Positions 28,436 through 54,500 of a stretch of DNA of 64,000 nucleotides are shown here, one piece after another. Position 1 is the stretch's first letter. Each line of letters starts with the position of its first letter. The notes under the pieces were generated by a model that saw only the letters and a program-made list of their open reading frames with translations, searched no databases and was not told the DNA's origin. The position numbers and the translations under genes are program-made. The stretch lies in assembly GCF_002234675.1 (NCBI RefSeq), contig NC_019876.2, forward strand, positions 21,937,161 to 22,001,160. Reading direction: 5' to 3'. The DNA comes from Oryzias latipes. Taxonomy: Eukaryota; Chordata; Actinopteri; Beloniformes; Adrianichthyidae.

Positions 28436-28637
28436 GCTCCGGTCTTGCTTGCCATTTTTGTTGCACTGGTAATGTTAGGTAGGGGTTCTGAGGGGCTGTA
28501 AGCTAGTGACAGAGAGTGTAGACAACGGGATGATAGGAAATGAGGGCAGGCTTCCTTCACGCCAAAACAACAGAATAATAAATAAAAGAGCACTGGAAAC
28601 ACGTTGAAAATAGATACAAAATGACCAGAGTGGGACT

Positions 28638-29733
28638 TCAATGTCTCTGAAGGAAAGCGGATGTACAGAACTTGATGTCAGACTTTAACCTCAGCTTCAG
28701 CATATAGGTGTGAATCACACTTTTCTTTATTTCCTATGCAGAAACAGCTCCGACCTTTGAACCTTCCTTTGACTGTTGTTGGGCTAACCTCCACGTCCAA
28801 ACTGCACCCAAATACCAACATGCTGCATTTAAGGGTCTGCGCTCCTCTTGTGTGCTCCCAATACTGCAGATGAAGAACATTTGTGTAAAAAATAAAATTA
28901 AAAATAAGGCAAAGCTACACTTCTACCCATCAGCAAAGGTAATGATGCATCATTGGGTAGAAATGTGCTGTGGTCCAACAGCATCAAAGACAAAACAGCC
29001 AAAAGTTCTGTTCCTTTTGATGCTGCGGTAGATCAGTTAAGACAGTAAAATCTAGATTGACTTTTATCTATAAGAACATGAACAGAACCCAGCCACGTCT
29101 GTTCCAACATGTGACGTGTGCTCATGGGTCTCACGCTCAGGTACAGGTGTTCCAGACCACACCGCCTCCATGCAAACATGAGCACCTGCTGTGAGGGACT
29201 GTGTGACTGAGCTGAGCCTCAGAACCTGCCGCTCTGCTGGGACCTTCTCTGCACAAAAAGGTCTCATGGAGGCAGACGTCGGAGAACAAGAACTTTCTCG
29301 GAACTTTAGAGCTGTAACTGTGCTGCTGCAGCTCAAACACACAAACCTCCTAAAACAACGTCGGGAAGTCGGAAGCAGAAGCTCATTTTCACTGTTGGTT
29401 CAGAAAAGACCAAAATATCTTCTTATACCTACATGTGATTGGTGGATGGACCCCCTCCCATTCCAACATTATAAACAAACATACACAACATAAAAAATAT
29501 ATTAAAAAAAAAAAAATTACAAACAGCAGCACTCCTGTTACATTTTCTCCCTTAAAGACTGGTAATATTTTGTAATGCCTCCTTGTTCTCTAGTCCCCCT
29601 CCCTCGCTCAGTGCTGTCCTCGGGGCAGGAGTGGTCCGCTCCACATTGTCCTCATTAGAGCAGCAGAGAGGGGATTGGTTCAGAACCGTCAGGCTTAAAT
29701 GGGCTGGAGTGTGAGGCCAGAGGCATCCGGGTC
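28638..29733 (-). other. hdac8 3' UTR and downstream sequence
   Basis: Region following the hdac8 stop codon on the minus strand. Candidate AATAAA signals include one near 28725. No other gene is visible. The exact transcript end cannot be fixed. Confidence 0.4.
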
Positions 29734-44460
<14,727 letters not shown>

Positions 44461-45264
44461 CCCCGCTCATTTACGAAGAAAGGACACATAAACTGCCTTA
44501 AGGATAAAGATGCAGCAGGGAGATGCTAGCAGTTTCCCGTCTGTCCACTCTTGAGTCACATCGTCAACAGTCCCCGGAGCAAAGCGTCCGGTTATCACAC
44601 ACATCCAGCTAAAATTACTGCGATAAAAGCAAAATTCAAAATGAAGAAAAACATTACATTTTTGGAAACGTAGAACTACTTAAGTAGAGTGTATTTATTT
44701 TGAATTTTTGTGAAGAGAGAAATGGGAACCATAACATCTAATTCAATCCTTTCACAGATAGACGGACTTTGAATAGCGACGGACAAGAAAGAATAGGCAC
44801 TATGGGAATAAATGTAGTTTATATCATACTCTTTTAAAAAACTTTTCCCCAATTTTCTCTATTATTACCCATAACATAAAATATCATCACTATCTCTGTA
44901 TTTGGAAATAAAAATAAAAAAAATACTTCAAAATGCCAATTTTTTTCCAAATCAGTCTTTTTGCTTCTATTCCAAGTTTTCAGTTTAGTGAATGCTCCTC
45001 CTCTCATTAGCTGATCATTTTTTCTGATGCTTTTAAAAAAAAATCTTTTTCTGTATCTAAGATTTATCTTCTTCTTTCTGAACAGGGTCCATTTGTCTCT
45101 TTTCTTCCATCATTTTTGAATCATTTGTGATTCAATGTCCATTCCAAAGAATAGCTGCTTCCTTCCACTGACTTGTGCCACACACATTATCACACGAGTG
45201 TTTGGATTCGCCCAAGAGAATGTCGTTTCAGAAATCTCACCAGTTGTTTTTTTTTTTACTTTAA
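44461..45264. other. hdac8 promoter side / sycp3 3' flank
   Basis: Roughly 800 bp separate the hdac8 start codon from the presumed sycp3 poly(A) site. Sequence just upstream of hdac8 is moderately GC-rich. No TATA box is apparent and no other gene is seen. Confidence 0.45.
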
Positions 45265-45667
45265 AAGCACAGAAACTTTATTGAACAAGATTCATTTCAG
45301 CATTACAGAAAAGAAGCCAAAACCATAAAAATACAGAAGAAATGTTTCAGAGTAATAAAAATAAATAACATATATTATTAATATAAGTACAAAAAAGAAT
45401 CAAATAGAAAACATACAAACTAAAACAGAGGACCATGAAAATAAACTCACATCTTTTAGCTTTCTTTTTCACCTGAACATTTCTGCATTTCTGCAGCTTA
45501 CATGGCCAAACTGAGCATGCTCAGCACAGCAGACACAATGTTTGAATAAGTTGATAAGATAAAAAGGTCTGCTGTGCAATGCCAGACAAAGACAAAAACA
45601 TGGGACAGCATTATGAACAGCTCAGACTGGAGCAACATTTATGTGCAGCTTGTCTGTCACCAGAAGT
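45265..45667 (-). terminator. sycp3 3' UTR with poly(A) signal
   Basis: Following the sycp3 stop on the minus strand, an AATAAA hexamer lies at about 45283-45278 (plus strand 'tttatt'). Cleavage would fall near 45265. It is the first clear signal downstream of the stop. Confidence 0.6.
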
Positions 45668-48600
45668 CTAGAAGAACATGGTCTGCAGGGACTTGCGGAC
45701 TGTTGCCATCTCCTGTTGTTGCTGCGGAAACAATTTCAAACGTTATGTCATGTCCCACAGATCTAAACAGGGTCAACGCAGCTTTTGGAGGCATCTGTTG
45801 CTTCTTTTGCTTTTATTTAAACGTTTCTCAATCTGTACCAGTTAAGAAATATTTTAATGCTCACTGTGACGACTAAATGATTCCATTAAAAGCAATATGA
45901 AGGTGTGAAAAAGAAGGGTAACAGAGAACCACAACAAGAACAAATACTGTCAGGTTATCAACTCAGACTGAAATATACTAAAATCCTAAGTAACATGTGA
46001 CAATCTGAAGTTTAGAGATTTAGTATAGTCTAGGTTCTAATGCAAAAGAGACAAAAAAAGATGATTGTTCTTCCCAGTCATTTACACCAAGGTGGTCAAA
46101 CTTATGAAAAAATGACTGTCATGATCTCTGGAAGCAGCAAGGACACTTTCAGGGTTTGCATCCCACTTCTTCTCGGAGCATAAATACTTATGCAGCTGTC
46201 TTTTAGGTGATGAAGCTCAGTGAAGCAGGAGTAGAACGGGACTTCACACCGACTGAACTTTCATAACACAATCTACTCACTGCTTCCATGAGTAGTTTCT
46301 TCTGCAGCGTGGCCATTTCTCGTTTCAGTTCTTCCTGTGCTGCTTGCAGGAACTCGTTCTGACTCTTCTCCATCTCCTCCATGTTCTACAGGGAACAGAA
46401 AGAATGTCCTTGACTAGACGTCATGCAGCAGCTACGTCTTTACAAACATCAATTAAAGGAATTTGTTTCTTTAGACAGTCTACCGCCAACTGGGTCATGA
46501 GACACAAACTCAACCAGAACAGAACCAAAACCGTCTGTGCTGTTTTCTTGGTGACACCCTTAAAGACCCACACACGGATGAAATCAGTGTTTTGGTTGTT
46601 TTTAACATGTTCTTATGGTATTTTTCTGATGCTGAAGGACATATATAAAGAAAATTAAGCTTAAAATGGCATTTCTGAAGATTTCTTGATTCAAATCATT
46701 GTGAATCAGGAGCAGACAAAAAAAAGCAGGTCGATACAGATTGTATTTATGATGTAGAAAATACTCTGAGCTGAACACAAGCTCCCTGCTCTGCTCCATT
46801 CTGATGTATCCACTTGTAGATAAATAGATTCATGTACGTCTTTCTTTCCTTTGTCTGAGCTGGAATCTGTCTCTAAACTCTCCAGCTGGATGGCTCCAAT
46901 GTTGCTTGACATGTTTGTTGCACCGCTAATGTTAGGTTGGGGTGTGAGGGGCTGTAAGCTAGCAGAAGAGAGTGTAAACAGATGATGGGAATTAGGGGCG
47001 GGCTTACTCCACGCGGACAGTCTCCCCCACCACAACTCAGAGGGGAATTTCTAATAAACTTCTGCCGCTCTGCAGAAACTATGTCTGAGAAAACTACAGG
47101 TTTTTGGATTTGGTCTAAAAACTGCATCTTCATAACTCAAAGACCTCTGGGAACAATTTTAAAATAGATCAAAAGATGATGGGAGTGGAACTTTAACACA
47201 AAAACAGCCTACCTTCACAAACTGATCATACAACTCTCGGACTACTTTCAGCTTCTGGTTCTGTGCAACTCTGGCCTGCTGCAGGACTTTCTGCTGCTGC
47301 CGGAACAAATTCTGTCAAATTAAGAAAAGTCAAGGACATTTCATCACAAAACCAGCTGTTGAGCTTGTGAAAGTACGTTTGTGTAGATAAAATATTAACA
47401 ACATCTAAAAGAAGATCAAACTTCAAGCTCAAACATCATAACCGAGTCAAATGTGATAAACCATAAGAGGAGACTGACGCTGAGCTTCTCCTCCTGCTCT
47501 TCGGTGCGATGTGCTTCAGCCTCCCACTGCTGAAAGGCAGTAGACACCCGCTGAGAGAACTGCTGCGTTGTCTTCTTCCTGCACACACACATCATCTGTC
47601 AGTGTGATGACAAACAACAGACACCGATCCATTCACACAATAAACATATGTTCGCTTGTATTTTTTCTTAATTCTGTGACTGAATATTTTAGATTGCATT
47701 GTTTTTTTTATAGCTCTTATAGGTTTTCCAAAAGGTTACAGAAGAAGGAAACCTCTGGCCATGGTAGTTGCTCCACAGATGCTCCAGTTTGTGCTGACTT
47801 CCTGTCATGTGGTTCTTAGTCAGACACTCCAGGTGCTTTTGCTTGACCTGCATCGCCTTGTTGATATCAGCTGTAGGAACAAGGAAAACAGCAGCATTTC
47901 TTATAGTTTCATGATAACTTCAGTTAAATGTTAAGCAGAATGTTAAGTAGATATTATTCAGAGCCTAATTTCCCATGTTTACTTGACTTATTATAATTCT
48001 AATAAACTTTAGTTTTCCCCACTGAAAGTTGAGACATCCAGATAAATCAGGTAAGTTTATAACCATGGTGCACGTCATTGAAACCCACTCCCATCATCTT
48101 TTGTCTGCATGATTGTTATGAAATTATCATATCCAAAATAAAAAAAAACTGTGACGTTTTCAAAGACAAAGTTTCTACAGAGCGGAGAAGAAATTTGCCT
48201 TTACGTTGTAGGCTGGACCGTTGCCGTGGAGCAACACCCCCACCTTTCCCGTCACCTAAAACTGAACTCTCTGTTTATACGCTCCCCCACTACCCAACAG
48301 CACCTCACAACCCTAACCTAACATTACCAGTGCATCCCAGCAAAATTGCTGGATCATGTTTTTTGTGTGGATCACAAAAAACTGGATCACAGTTTTGATC
48401 CAGATTCCAGCTCAGTCGAGGAAAACAAAGACGTTCATGAATCTATTTGTCTACAAGTGGATGCATCAGAATGGAGCAGAGCAGGGAGTTTGGGCTCATT
48501 TTCAGAGCTTTTTTTTCAAGCCAAATTTTTTTCATCTGCTCCTGACTCACAACAATTTGAATAAAGAAATACTCAAAAGTGGAATTTTGTGTCTAATTTT

Positions 48601-49395
48601 CTTTGTATATGTCCTCCATCATTAGAAAAATGGCTCAGGAACAAGTTACAACTCAAAAACCACCATTTTCATCTAAGTAGGTCTTTAATCCTTTAAATTG
48701 ACTTAATTATAATTTAGGTAGTAAACCTAAAAGAGGTTAGTCCTCCACTGTGAAATCCTATAAACATGTGTTGTAACCTGTTAACAATGTCATTATTCCA
48801 GCTAATCAATAATAAAGACTTTTGGACTTACCCCCAAACTTTTCCAACATAGACTGAACCTCATTCCTTAATGTTGTGAGAAACATGGCGTTACATGATG
48901 ACACATTTAACATGACATGTAACACTGGAACATACATAATTATCTTATCAAAATTAATACGTTACAACACTAGAAATTCTATCCTAGTAAAATAAGATGT
49001 AAAATATAGCTTTTTTGTCTAGGAAGCTGATCATTAAAGGTTTACCCAGCAGCACATTCATCCGCTCCTTCCTCGAAGACAGCAGCTGATCTCTTCTTTG
49101 CCACCTTCTCCACTTTTCTCACAGACTCCATTTTTTCAGCCAAAGCTAGCTTCGTTCTGCTGCCCAACCAGAAACAAACAAAAAGTGAAGGTGTAGCCGA
49201 CGACCAACAGACAGAAACACCCGTTAAAGAAGCTACTTTAAAACAAACAACATTCAAACAAACATCATTCAAACCACAGTTGCAGCGACACTTCATAAGA
49301 AATCAGGCGCAAAATCAAAAGAAAGTGTACCCGGTAGCAAGTTCAAACGCAGCGTCTTCCCGCCACTAAAGTACTAACTTCTGTCCTCGAGCCAT
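45668..49395 (-). CDS. sycp3: synaptonemal complex protein 3 (Cor1/XLR family)
   Basis: Lateral-element protein that forms fibres along meiotic chromosome axes. Coding exons: 49395-49379, 49159-49046, 48866-48832, 47870-47753, 47578-47479, 47311-47213, 46385-46281 and 45721-45668, 642 nt, 213 aa. Recognised segments in order: [94 protein letters not shown], and the diagnostic end [12 protein letters not shown]. The C-terminal two thirds is one long coiled coil. The N-terminal acidic segment present in other vertebrate SYCP3 (about 236 aa in human) is largely missing. The first 17-nt exon (MARGQ plus two bases) joins in phase with an acceptor at 49160. If it is not used, translation could start at 49131 (198 aa). 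The exon 3 donor (AG|GTTTCC in 47753-47752) is weak. Confidence 0.92.
46564..47192 (-). mobile_element. TTAA-flanked MITE, copy F
   Basis: Full-length copy in an intron of sycp3, bounded by TTAA on both sides (46560-46563 and 47193-47196). It begins AGACCCACACACGG and ends GATGGGAGTGGAACT. Its outer end lies only about 16-20 bp from the splice donor of the exon ending at 47213. Confidence 0.88.
48082..48684 (+). mobile_element. TTAA-flanked MITE, copy G
   Basis: Plus orientation in a sycp3 intron. Left end AACCCACTCCCATCATC after TTGA; right end GTAGGTCT followed by TTAA (48685-48688). It contains an apparent conserved frame ([20 protein letters not shown]) also visible in copies E and H, which reflects family similarity and not a gene. 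Confidence 0.85.
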
Positions 49396-49539
49396 TCTGT
49401 TTGCCGAGCACGCGCGCGCCGGAACCCCTTAGCCACCTCCACGCCCCCACCCCGACCCCCGCACACACAATGTACGCTATAAATAAACAGATATTCTGCG
49501 ATAAAATATGCTTTTGAAGCTAAATGTACTTTCATAAAG
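49396..49539 (-). promoter_or_regulatory. probable sycp3 promoter
   Basis: A CpG-rich block (GCACGCGCGCGCCGG, about 49408-49422) immediately upstream of the sycp3 start codon, followed by a C-rich tract. No TATA box was seen. Confidence 0.4.
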
Positions 49540-49930
49540 CCATTCAGAAATAGTCAAAAAAATCTGGGCGTTATTTTCAACTCTAAGCTAACTTTTATCC
49601 CTCATTTAAAACAATGTGGTCAATACTGTTTTTTAACATCTTAGAAATCTGGCCACGGTTCACCCACTACTCTCTCTTGCTAATATGGAGATGCTAATGC
49701 ATGCTTCCATCTTCAGTATAATTCATTATTGTAATGCCCTGCTTGCTGGTCTTCCCAAAACCAACATTAAGACCCTTCATCTTCCTTGGAGGAGGCCCAT
49801 AGCACTCCAATTTAAAATCCCTGCATTGTGCTCGTTTTATGTTATTTATTTTGTTTTGTCCTCATGTAAAGCACTTTGTGTTATATTTTACAGGAAAAGT
49901 GCTATTTAAATAAAGTTTGATTTGATATGA
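49540..49930 (+). repeat. internally deleted L2-type LINE, 3' part
   Basis: The translation HASIFSIIHYCNALLAGLPK matches the conserved 'SRLDYCNSLLSGLP' block of L2 LINEs. After a deletion it ends in the 3' tail 'gtgctatttaaataaagttt' and 'gatttgat'. It is degraded and lies upstream of phka1. Confidence 0.8.
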
Positions 49931-51289
49931 GATTGAGAGATAGGTGAAAGATAAATGTAAGATAAATTGGGGGCAGTAGTAAAAACATTTGTATCATAAA
50001 AATGTGTTATTACGTAAAAATGTAATACATTGCAGCAAATTATGTCAGAATCCCTGAATTTACTATCACAAAATGATGCCTCAAATAATGGCGCAAAACA
50101 GATATCTCTTTGTTTGTGAAAGGTGTTTCCCCCCCCATTCAGCACAACAATGCAGTGAATCTTTTGTGTTAGTCTGTTTATTGAACTATTTATGCACACA
50201 AACAGACTGATCTACAGCTTGATGTATTTCATCACTATTTAAGTTTGCAGTTTATTGGCCAAACTGGAGCCAGAGAACACAGAAACGGGTAATTCCCTTT
50301 TAGTGCAGCACAAAGGAATATGTTTATCACAAAACTGGCTATTTTGTCATCTATAAACAAAACTTTGTACTCAATTGTTGTCCACACATCCCTCCATAGG
50401 ATGCCACTGTGAATCTGCTTTCACCTGTGGTTTGGCAGAGATTTCTACGCTGGATGCCCTTCCTGACACAACCCTTTGTTTTATGTGGGCTGGGACTGGC
50501 ACAGTGAGACCAGACTTGGGCCTCCTTGAGGCTACATGGTTAGGCGGTAACATGAAGGGTCTTGCCCAAGGATCCACACTGGATGAATCTCATTGCACCT
50601 CCTGGGGAACACACCCTGGTATTTTTTCGAAAAAACGGCTGTTAATAATCTTTTTGAGTATTATGTTTAATTGATACTATATTTATACTTGTTACAAAAT
50701 AAGTTAAGTTGCTCAGACAGGAAAAAAATGACATGAACTTCTCTGTAAATGTGATAGACTATATCCAGTTGATACCTTGACATCACAGGATTTCCAGATC
50801 ACATTACAGTTAAATCTTCAATTATTTCCATCTTTGGAAGTGAAAACAAACAACTCCTCCAATAGATTCTGAACGGCAAAAATAAGGACAATCCTGTGAG
50901 CTTTCCTGCCATGTTTTGTGCTGTTTCCAAACCAAGTTGAGATACTTCCTGTCAGGACGCTCCAAATGGTGCTGGTGTAGAATGACTATGGCGAGTTTAA
51001 GGGCAATTGAAAATCCTTCAGCCGTTTGAGGTAATGGCAGGCTATTAAAATGGCAGGATCATGTCAGATTCTGTGTGATATGAACACCTGAAACTGTCCA
51101 CCTTCTCCACTGGGGTCCTGTTCATAGTAGGGGGCTGGTAGTTCCTCATCTGCTTTGTGCTAAAGTTCACTTTCAGCGCCTTAGTTTTGCTGATGTTAAA
51201 GAGATTGTTGACCTGGCACCATGTCTCCAGGTTTTTAATCTCCTCCATGTGGACCAGGTGCTGAAAAAATAAATGTTTCCAGAGCATGA
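49931..51289. other. intergenic upstream of phka1
   Basis: No gene seen. Positions about 50430-50600 hold a common teleost repeat ('gctggatgcccttcctgaca', 'gtcttgcccaaggatc'). The minus frame at 51045-51287 (MEEIKNLETWCQVNNLFNIS and SKTKALKVNFS) resembles LINE reverse-transcriptase sequence, probably another L2 or Rex-type remnant. Confidence 0.5.
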
Positions 51290-51359
51290 ATGGTTACCAA
51301 CATGTATTCATGGGTGGGGTTAAAAACGGATTTTCCCTTTTTAGGTAACTTTTATTTTG

Positions 51360-51584
51360 AAGGTTTCTTTACAGTACTTCCTCTGCATCCTTCACGGTTT
51401 CCGGTTCCCCCCGTCCCGCCTCTTGGCTCCAGGCTGGGGCGCTCGTTCCTCACCGCCGGCCTCAGTCCAGTTGCGGAGCCTCTTTCTGTGTTCCGGTCAG
51501 CTCCTGGGGGAAGAGCGGACAGAATGACCCCCTTCCCGGTGTAGTTTGGCTCTTCCTGTCGGAGCAGAGCGAGCACCTGTCGGA
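51360..51584 (+). promoter_or_regulatory. phka1 5' region, GC-rich
   Basis: A GC- and CpG-rich block directly upstream of the phka1 start codon at 51585, in contrast with the AT-rich sequence before it. It probably holds the promoter and 5' UTR. No start site can be fixed. Confidence 0.5.
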
Positions 51585-54500
51585 ATGAGGAGCCGAAGCA
51601 ACTCCGGCGTGAAGCTGGACAACTATGCCCGGATCGTCCAGCAGACCATCCTGCAGCACCAGGTCAGGGTCACGCCGTTTGCTCTTCTAGCGCTCAGGGA
51701 GGCGGACTGAAGCCGGACCAGAGCCGCTACTCCTGGCACTAGGGAAGGGGGTGTTTCACAAGGTTTTGAGTTTTTAAAACTTTTGCTGCGCGCTCATCGT
51801 GCACGCTAGTGCGTCGGGAACGCGCTCTCCGTTAAATTCTTGTGTTCCTCTGAAGAAGCTGGGACGCTTTTATGATTTGAATGAACCAAAATGTAAAATA
51901 AAAATGAGTCAAAGTAAAGAGGATTTATCTCTCTTTAAAGACACCATACCACAGTTTCCTTTTTTTTTTAAAGTTTTCACAGTGGGCTTTTATTTGGGGG
52001 TATGGCTTTTTTTTTTTTAGAAAAAAACAAACAAAAACAACCTGTGTTGGTTTTTAGGACATAGTTTCTGCAGAGCAGTAGTAGTTCATGAGAAATTCAC
52101 CTCTGACTTGTGGATGCTCCGCTGGTGCAGAGTAAGCCCGACCTCACTTCCCATCATCCATCTGTTTACACTCTCTTTCACTATCTTACATCCCAACCTA
52201 ACATTGGTGTTGTAACAAAAACGGTGAGCAATATCAGAGCCATACAGCTGTACAGTTTTAAGCCAGATTCCAGCTCAGTCGAGGAAAACAAAGACCTACA
52301 TGGATCTAGTCGTCTACAAGTGGATGCATCAGAATGGAGCGGAGCAGGAACATTTTTAGCCTGCCGTAGCTTTTTCAAATTGCATTTTTTTTTGCATCTG
52401 ATCCTGATTCTCAATGATTTGAATAAAAAATACTCTAAAATTCAATTTTAAGATAAAAAAAATGCACAGAACATGTTAGAAACATTTTCATTGGAGTGGG
52501 TCTTTCAGAGTAAATAGTCTCTCAGTAAAACCTCACAGTGGAGGGGCTTTTCTGCTGCTTCTGAAGGACATTTTTCTCCTGAGGGGAGCGTGTTCCCATA
52601 GGATCCACTTTCCACCCCCCCCTCCCCTGCTAGTGTTCTCACTAGGGGTCATTTGATGCCACCCTGAAGCTGCTGAACGTTGTTTCCCTCTGCCAGGCTG
52701 CAGATTTGCTTTCTTTCATTGTTTGCTGCTCGATTTTGTTATTCTGCAGAGATCTAAAGGATGGAAGAATCCACTCATCACTTTAACCCCCCCCCCCCCC
52801 CCCCCCTTCAGATTTAATGCTGGACGGAACTCTTCTGTTCCACCATCAAATATTTGGGGGTGGGGGGAACCATGTAGAAAAAAGAAGGACCAGCAAAATG
52901 ATAACATAACAAGCTTTACATTAAAAAATCTGTTATGTAATTAGAAAGTAAAGTTTCAATTCATCATCATCATCAAGAAATGCTGGATGATGCTTTTTGG
53001 ATGTGGAAAATATTTCCTGTCAACATTAACTCACACAGGTTGGTAATTCTGCACACCTGAAGTGAATCGTGTCACAGAAACTTATGATGTAAAATCCCTT
53101 TTATATATAAAAAAAAATGTTCTCATGTTTCCTGGTCGACTTTTTATATTTAAACTTAGGCCTGCGATATCAAGCTGTGCAATAAACTTACCTTAAATGT
53201 GCTAAAACAATCTTATAGCAGCTTAAAGTATTTAGAGGAATCAAACAAATCCCTTTATGCATTTGACCAATCAGATGGAGCCCTTCACATTGTTGACCAA
53301 TCGGATGCAGCTCTTATATGTTACAACAGTTAGATGTTCGTCTCCTATGTAAAAAAGGCTCATTTGGTGTATAATTTAAGGTAAGTTGACTCATTTTTAA
53401 ATTAAGCTGTTGCAGTGGAATGGAAACTATGTTTTTGGTTGTTTTGCCATTTTTTCAAGTTATATCGTCATCGAAATATTGATCATTAGTATCGCTAATC
53501 GCCAGTTTTCCGCATATAGTGCAGCCCTACTTAGACATAAAGGTTGTGTCAGAGCAAGAGCAGCAATGCTCCCCGACTGAAGCTCCTGCCTATGGTTTTA
53601 CTTCACAAAGTAGAGTTTTTTTCTCCCAGAGCTTCATCATTGAGGCTAACCAGGTCTCTGTTGGAGACACAGAGCTCCTCAGTTCAACTTTCTGATTGTT
53701 TCAGGAACATCTGGGCAGGACAAACCTGCTGGATCCACCTATAATAAGATAAGTGAGGACCTGAAATCTGTGCAAATTTGAGCTACATTAAAATCTAAAC
53801 AAAACATTTAAAAATGCACCCCCACCCACAGTTGCTATGAGGATGAAGTATCTGCCAAAATCCTACAGAAAATATACATCCATCACTCAGTCATTCTAAT
53901 GGTCAGAATAACCATTATTACTCTGACACCTTTTTTTTAAAACATGTTTTTACCAATTCTAATTTTTTTTATGATATTTTGTCTGTAGTGCAAGTTATTC
54001 AAGTTCTAAACTGACCAATCAGATTATTCAATAAAAGTAAGTGGTGCTTGCTGACCCCGTTGACTGTAAGAGAACTGGAGCGAGTGAGTGAGATTCATTC
54101 ACATTATGCTGCTTTCTGTAATGTAATGGTATATAATGACGAGCAGGAAGATGACATCTTTAAATATTCAAATCAAGTTAAATCAGGTCTGACCTCTGTA
54201 CAGTAACCTATTCATCGAGTTTTTCATGACATTATGAGCAATAAATAATGAATCCTATATCCCACTTATTTCAATAATTACAACTATGTTTAGTGAAAGC
54301 AGTCGATCTAATCATCTATAGACCTCAAAGCCATAAATGAGATTTGGATGGACACTAATCGAATGTCAGAGCCTTAAACCACACAGTTGCATCAACAAAT
54401 CGTTGCATTGACTCAATGATACTTCTGTTTGAGCTGTCTGCAGCAGCTGGAAGAATTGCTGCCTGCTTTCCATAAATCCGGATGAATCTGCACGTAAATA

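Larger units (their letters stand above)
27018..28637 (-). mobile_element. TTAA-flanked MITE, copy C, split by a P-like element
   Basis: The left part (27018-27262) and right part (28436-28637) together make one minus-orientation copy of the eight-member MITE family. It is interrupted by a 1.17-kb insertion at the internal 'gctccgatcttgct' block. Left flank TTAA at 27014-27017; right flank is a diverged TCAA. Confidence 0.8.

Noticed and set aside
48346-48625. Conserved frame [20 protein letters not shown] seen at several places
   Set aside because: It occurs only inside MITE copies, in whichever state of decay, and is broken at different points in each; family similarity explains it.
49369-49395. 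Stand-alone peptide MARGQKLVL upstream of sycp3
   Set aside because: The donor GTTAGT inside it joins in phase to the next sycp3 exon, which explains the ATG better than a nine-codon upstream frame.
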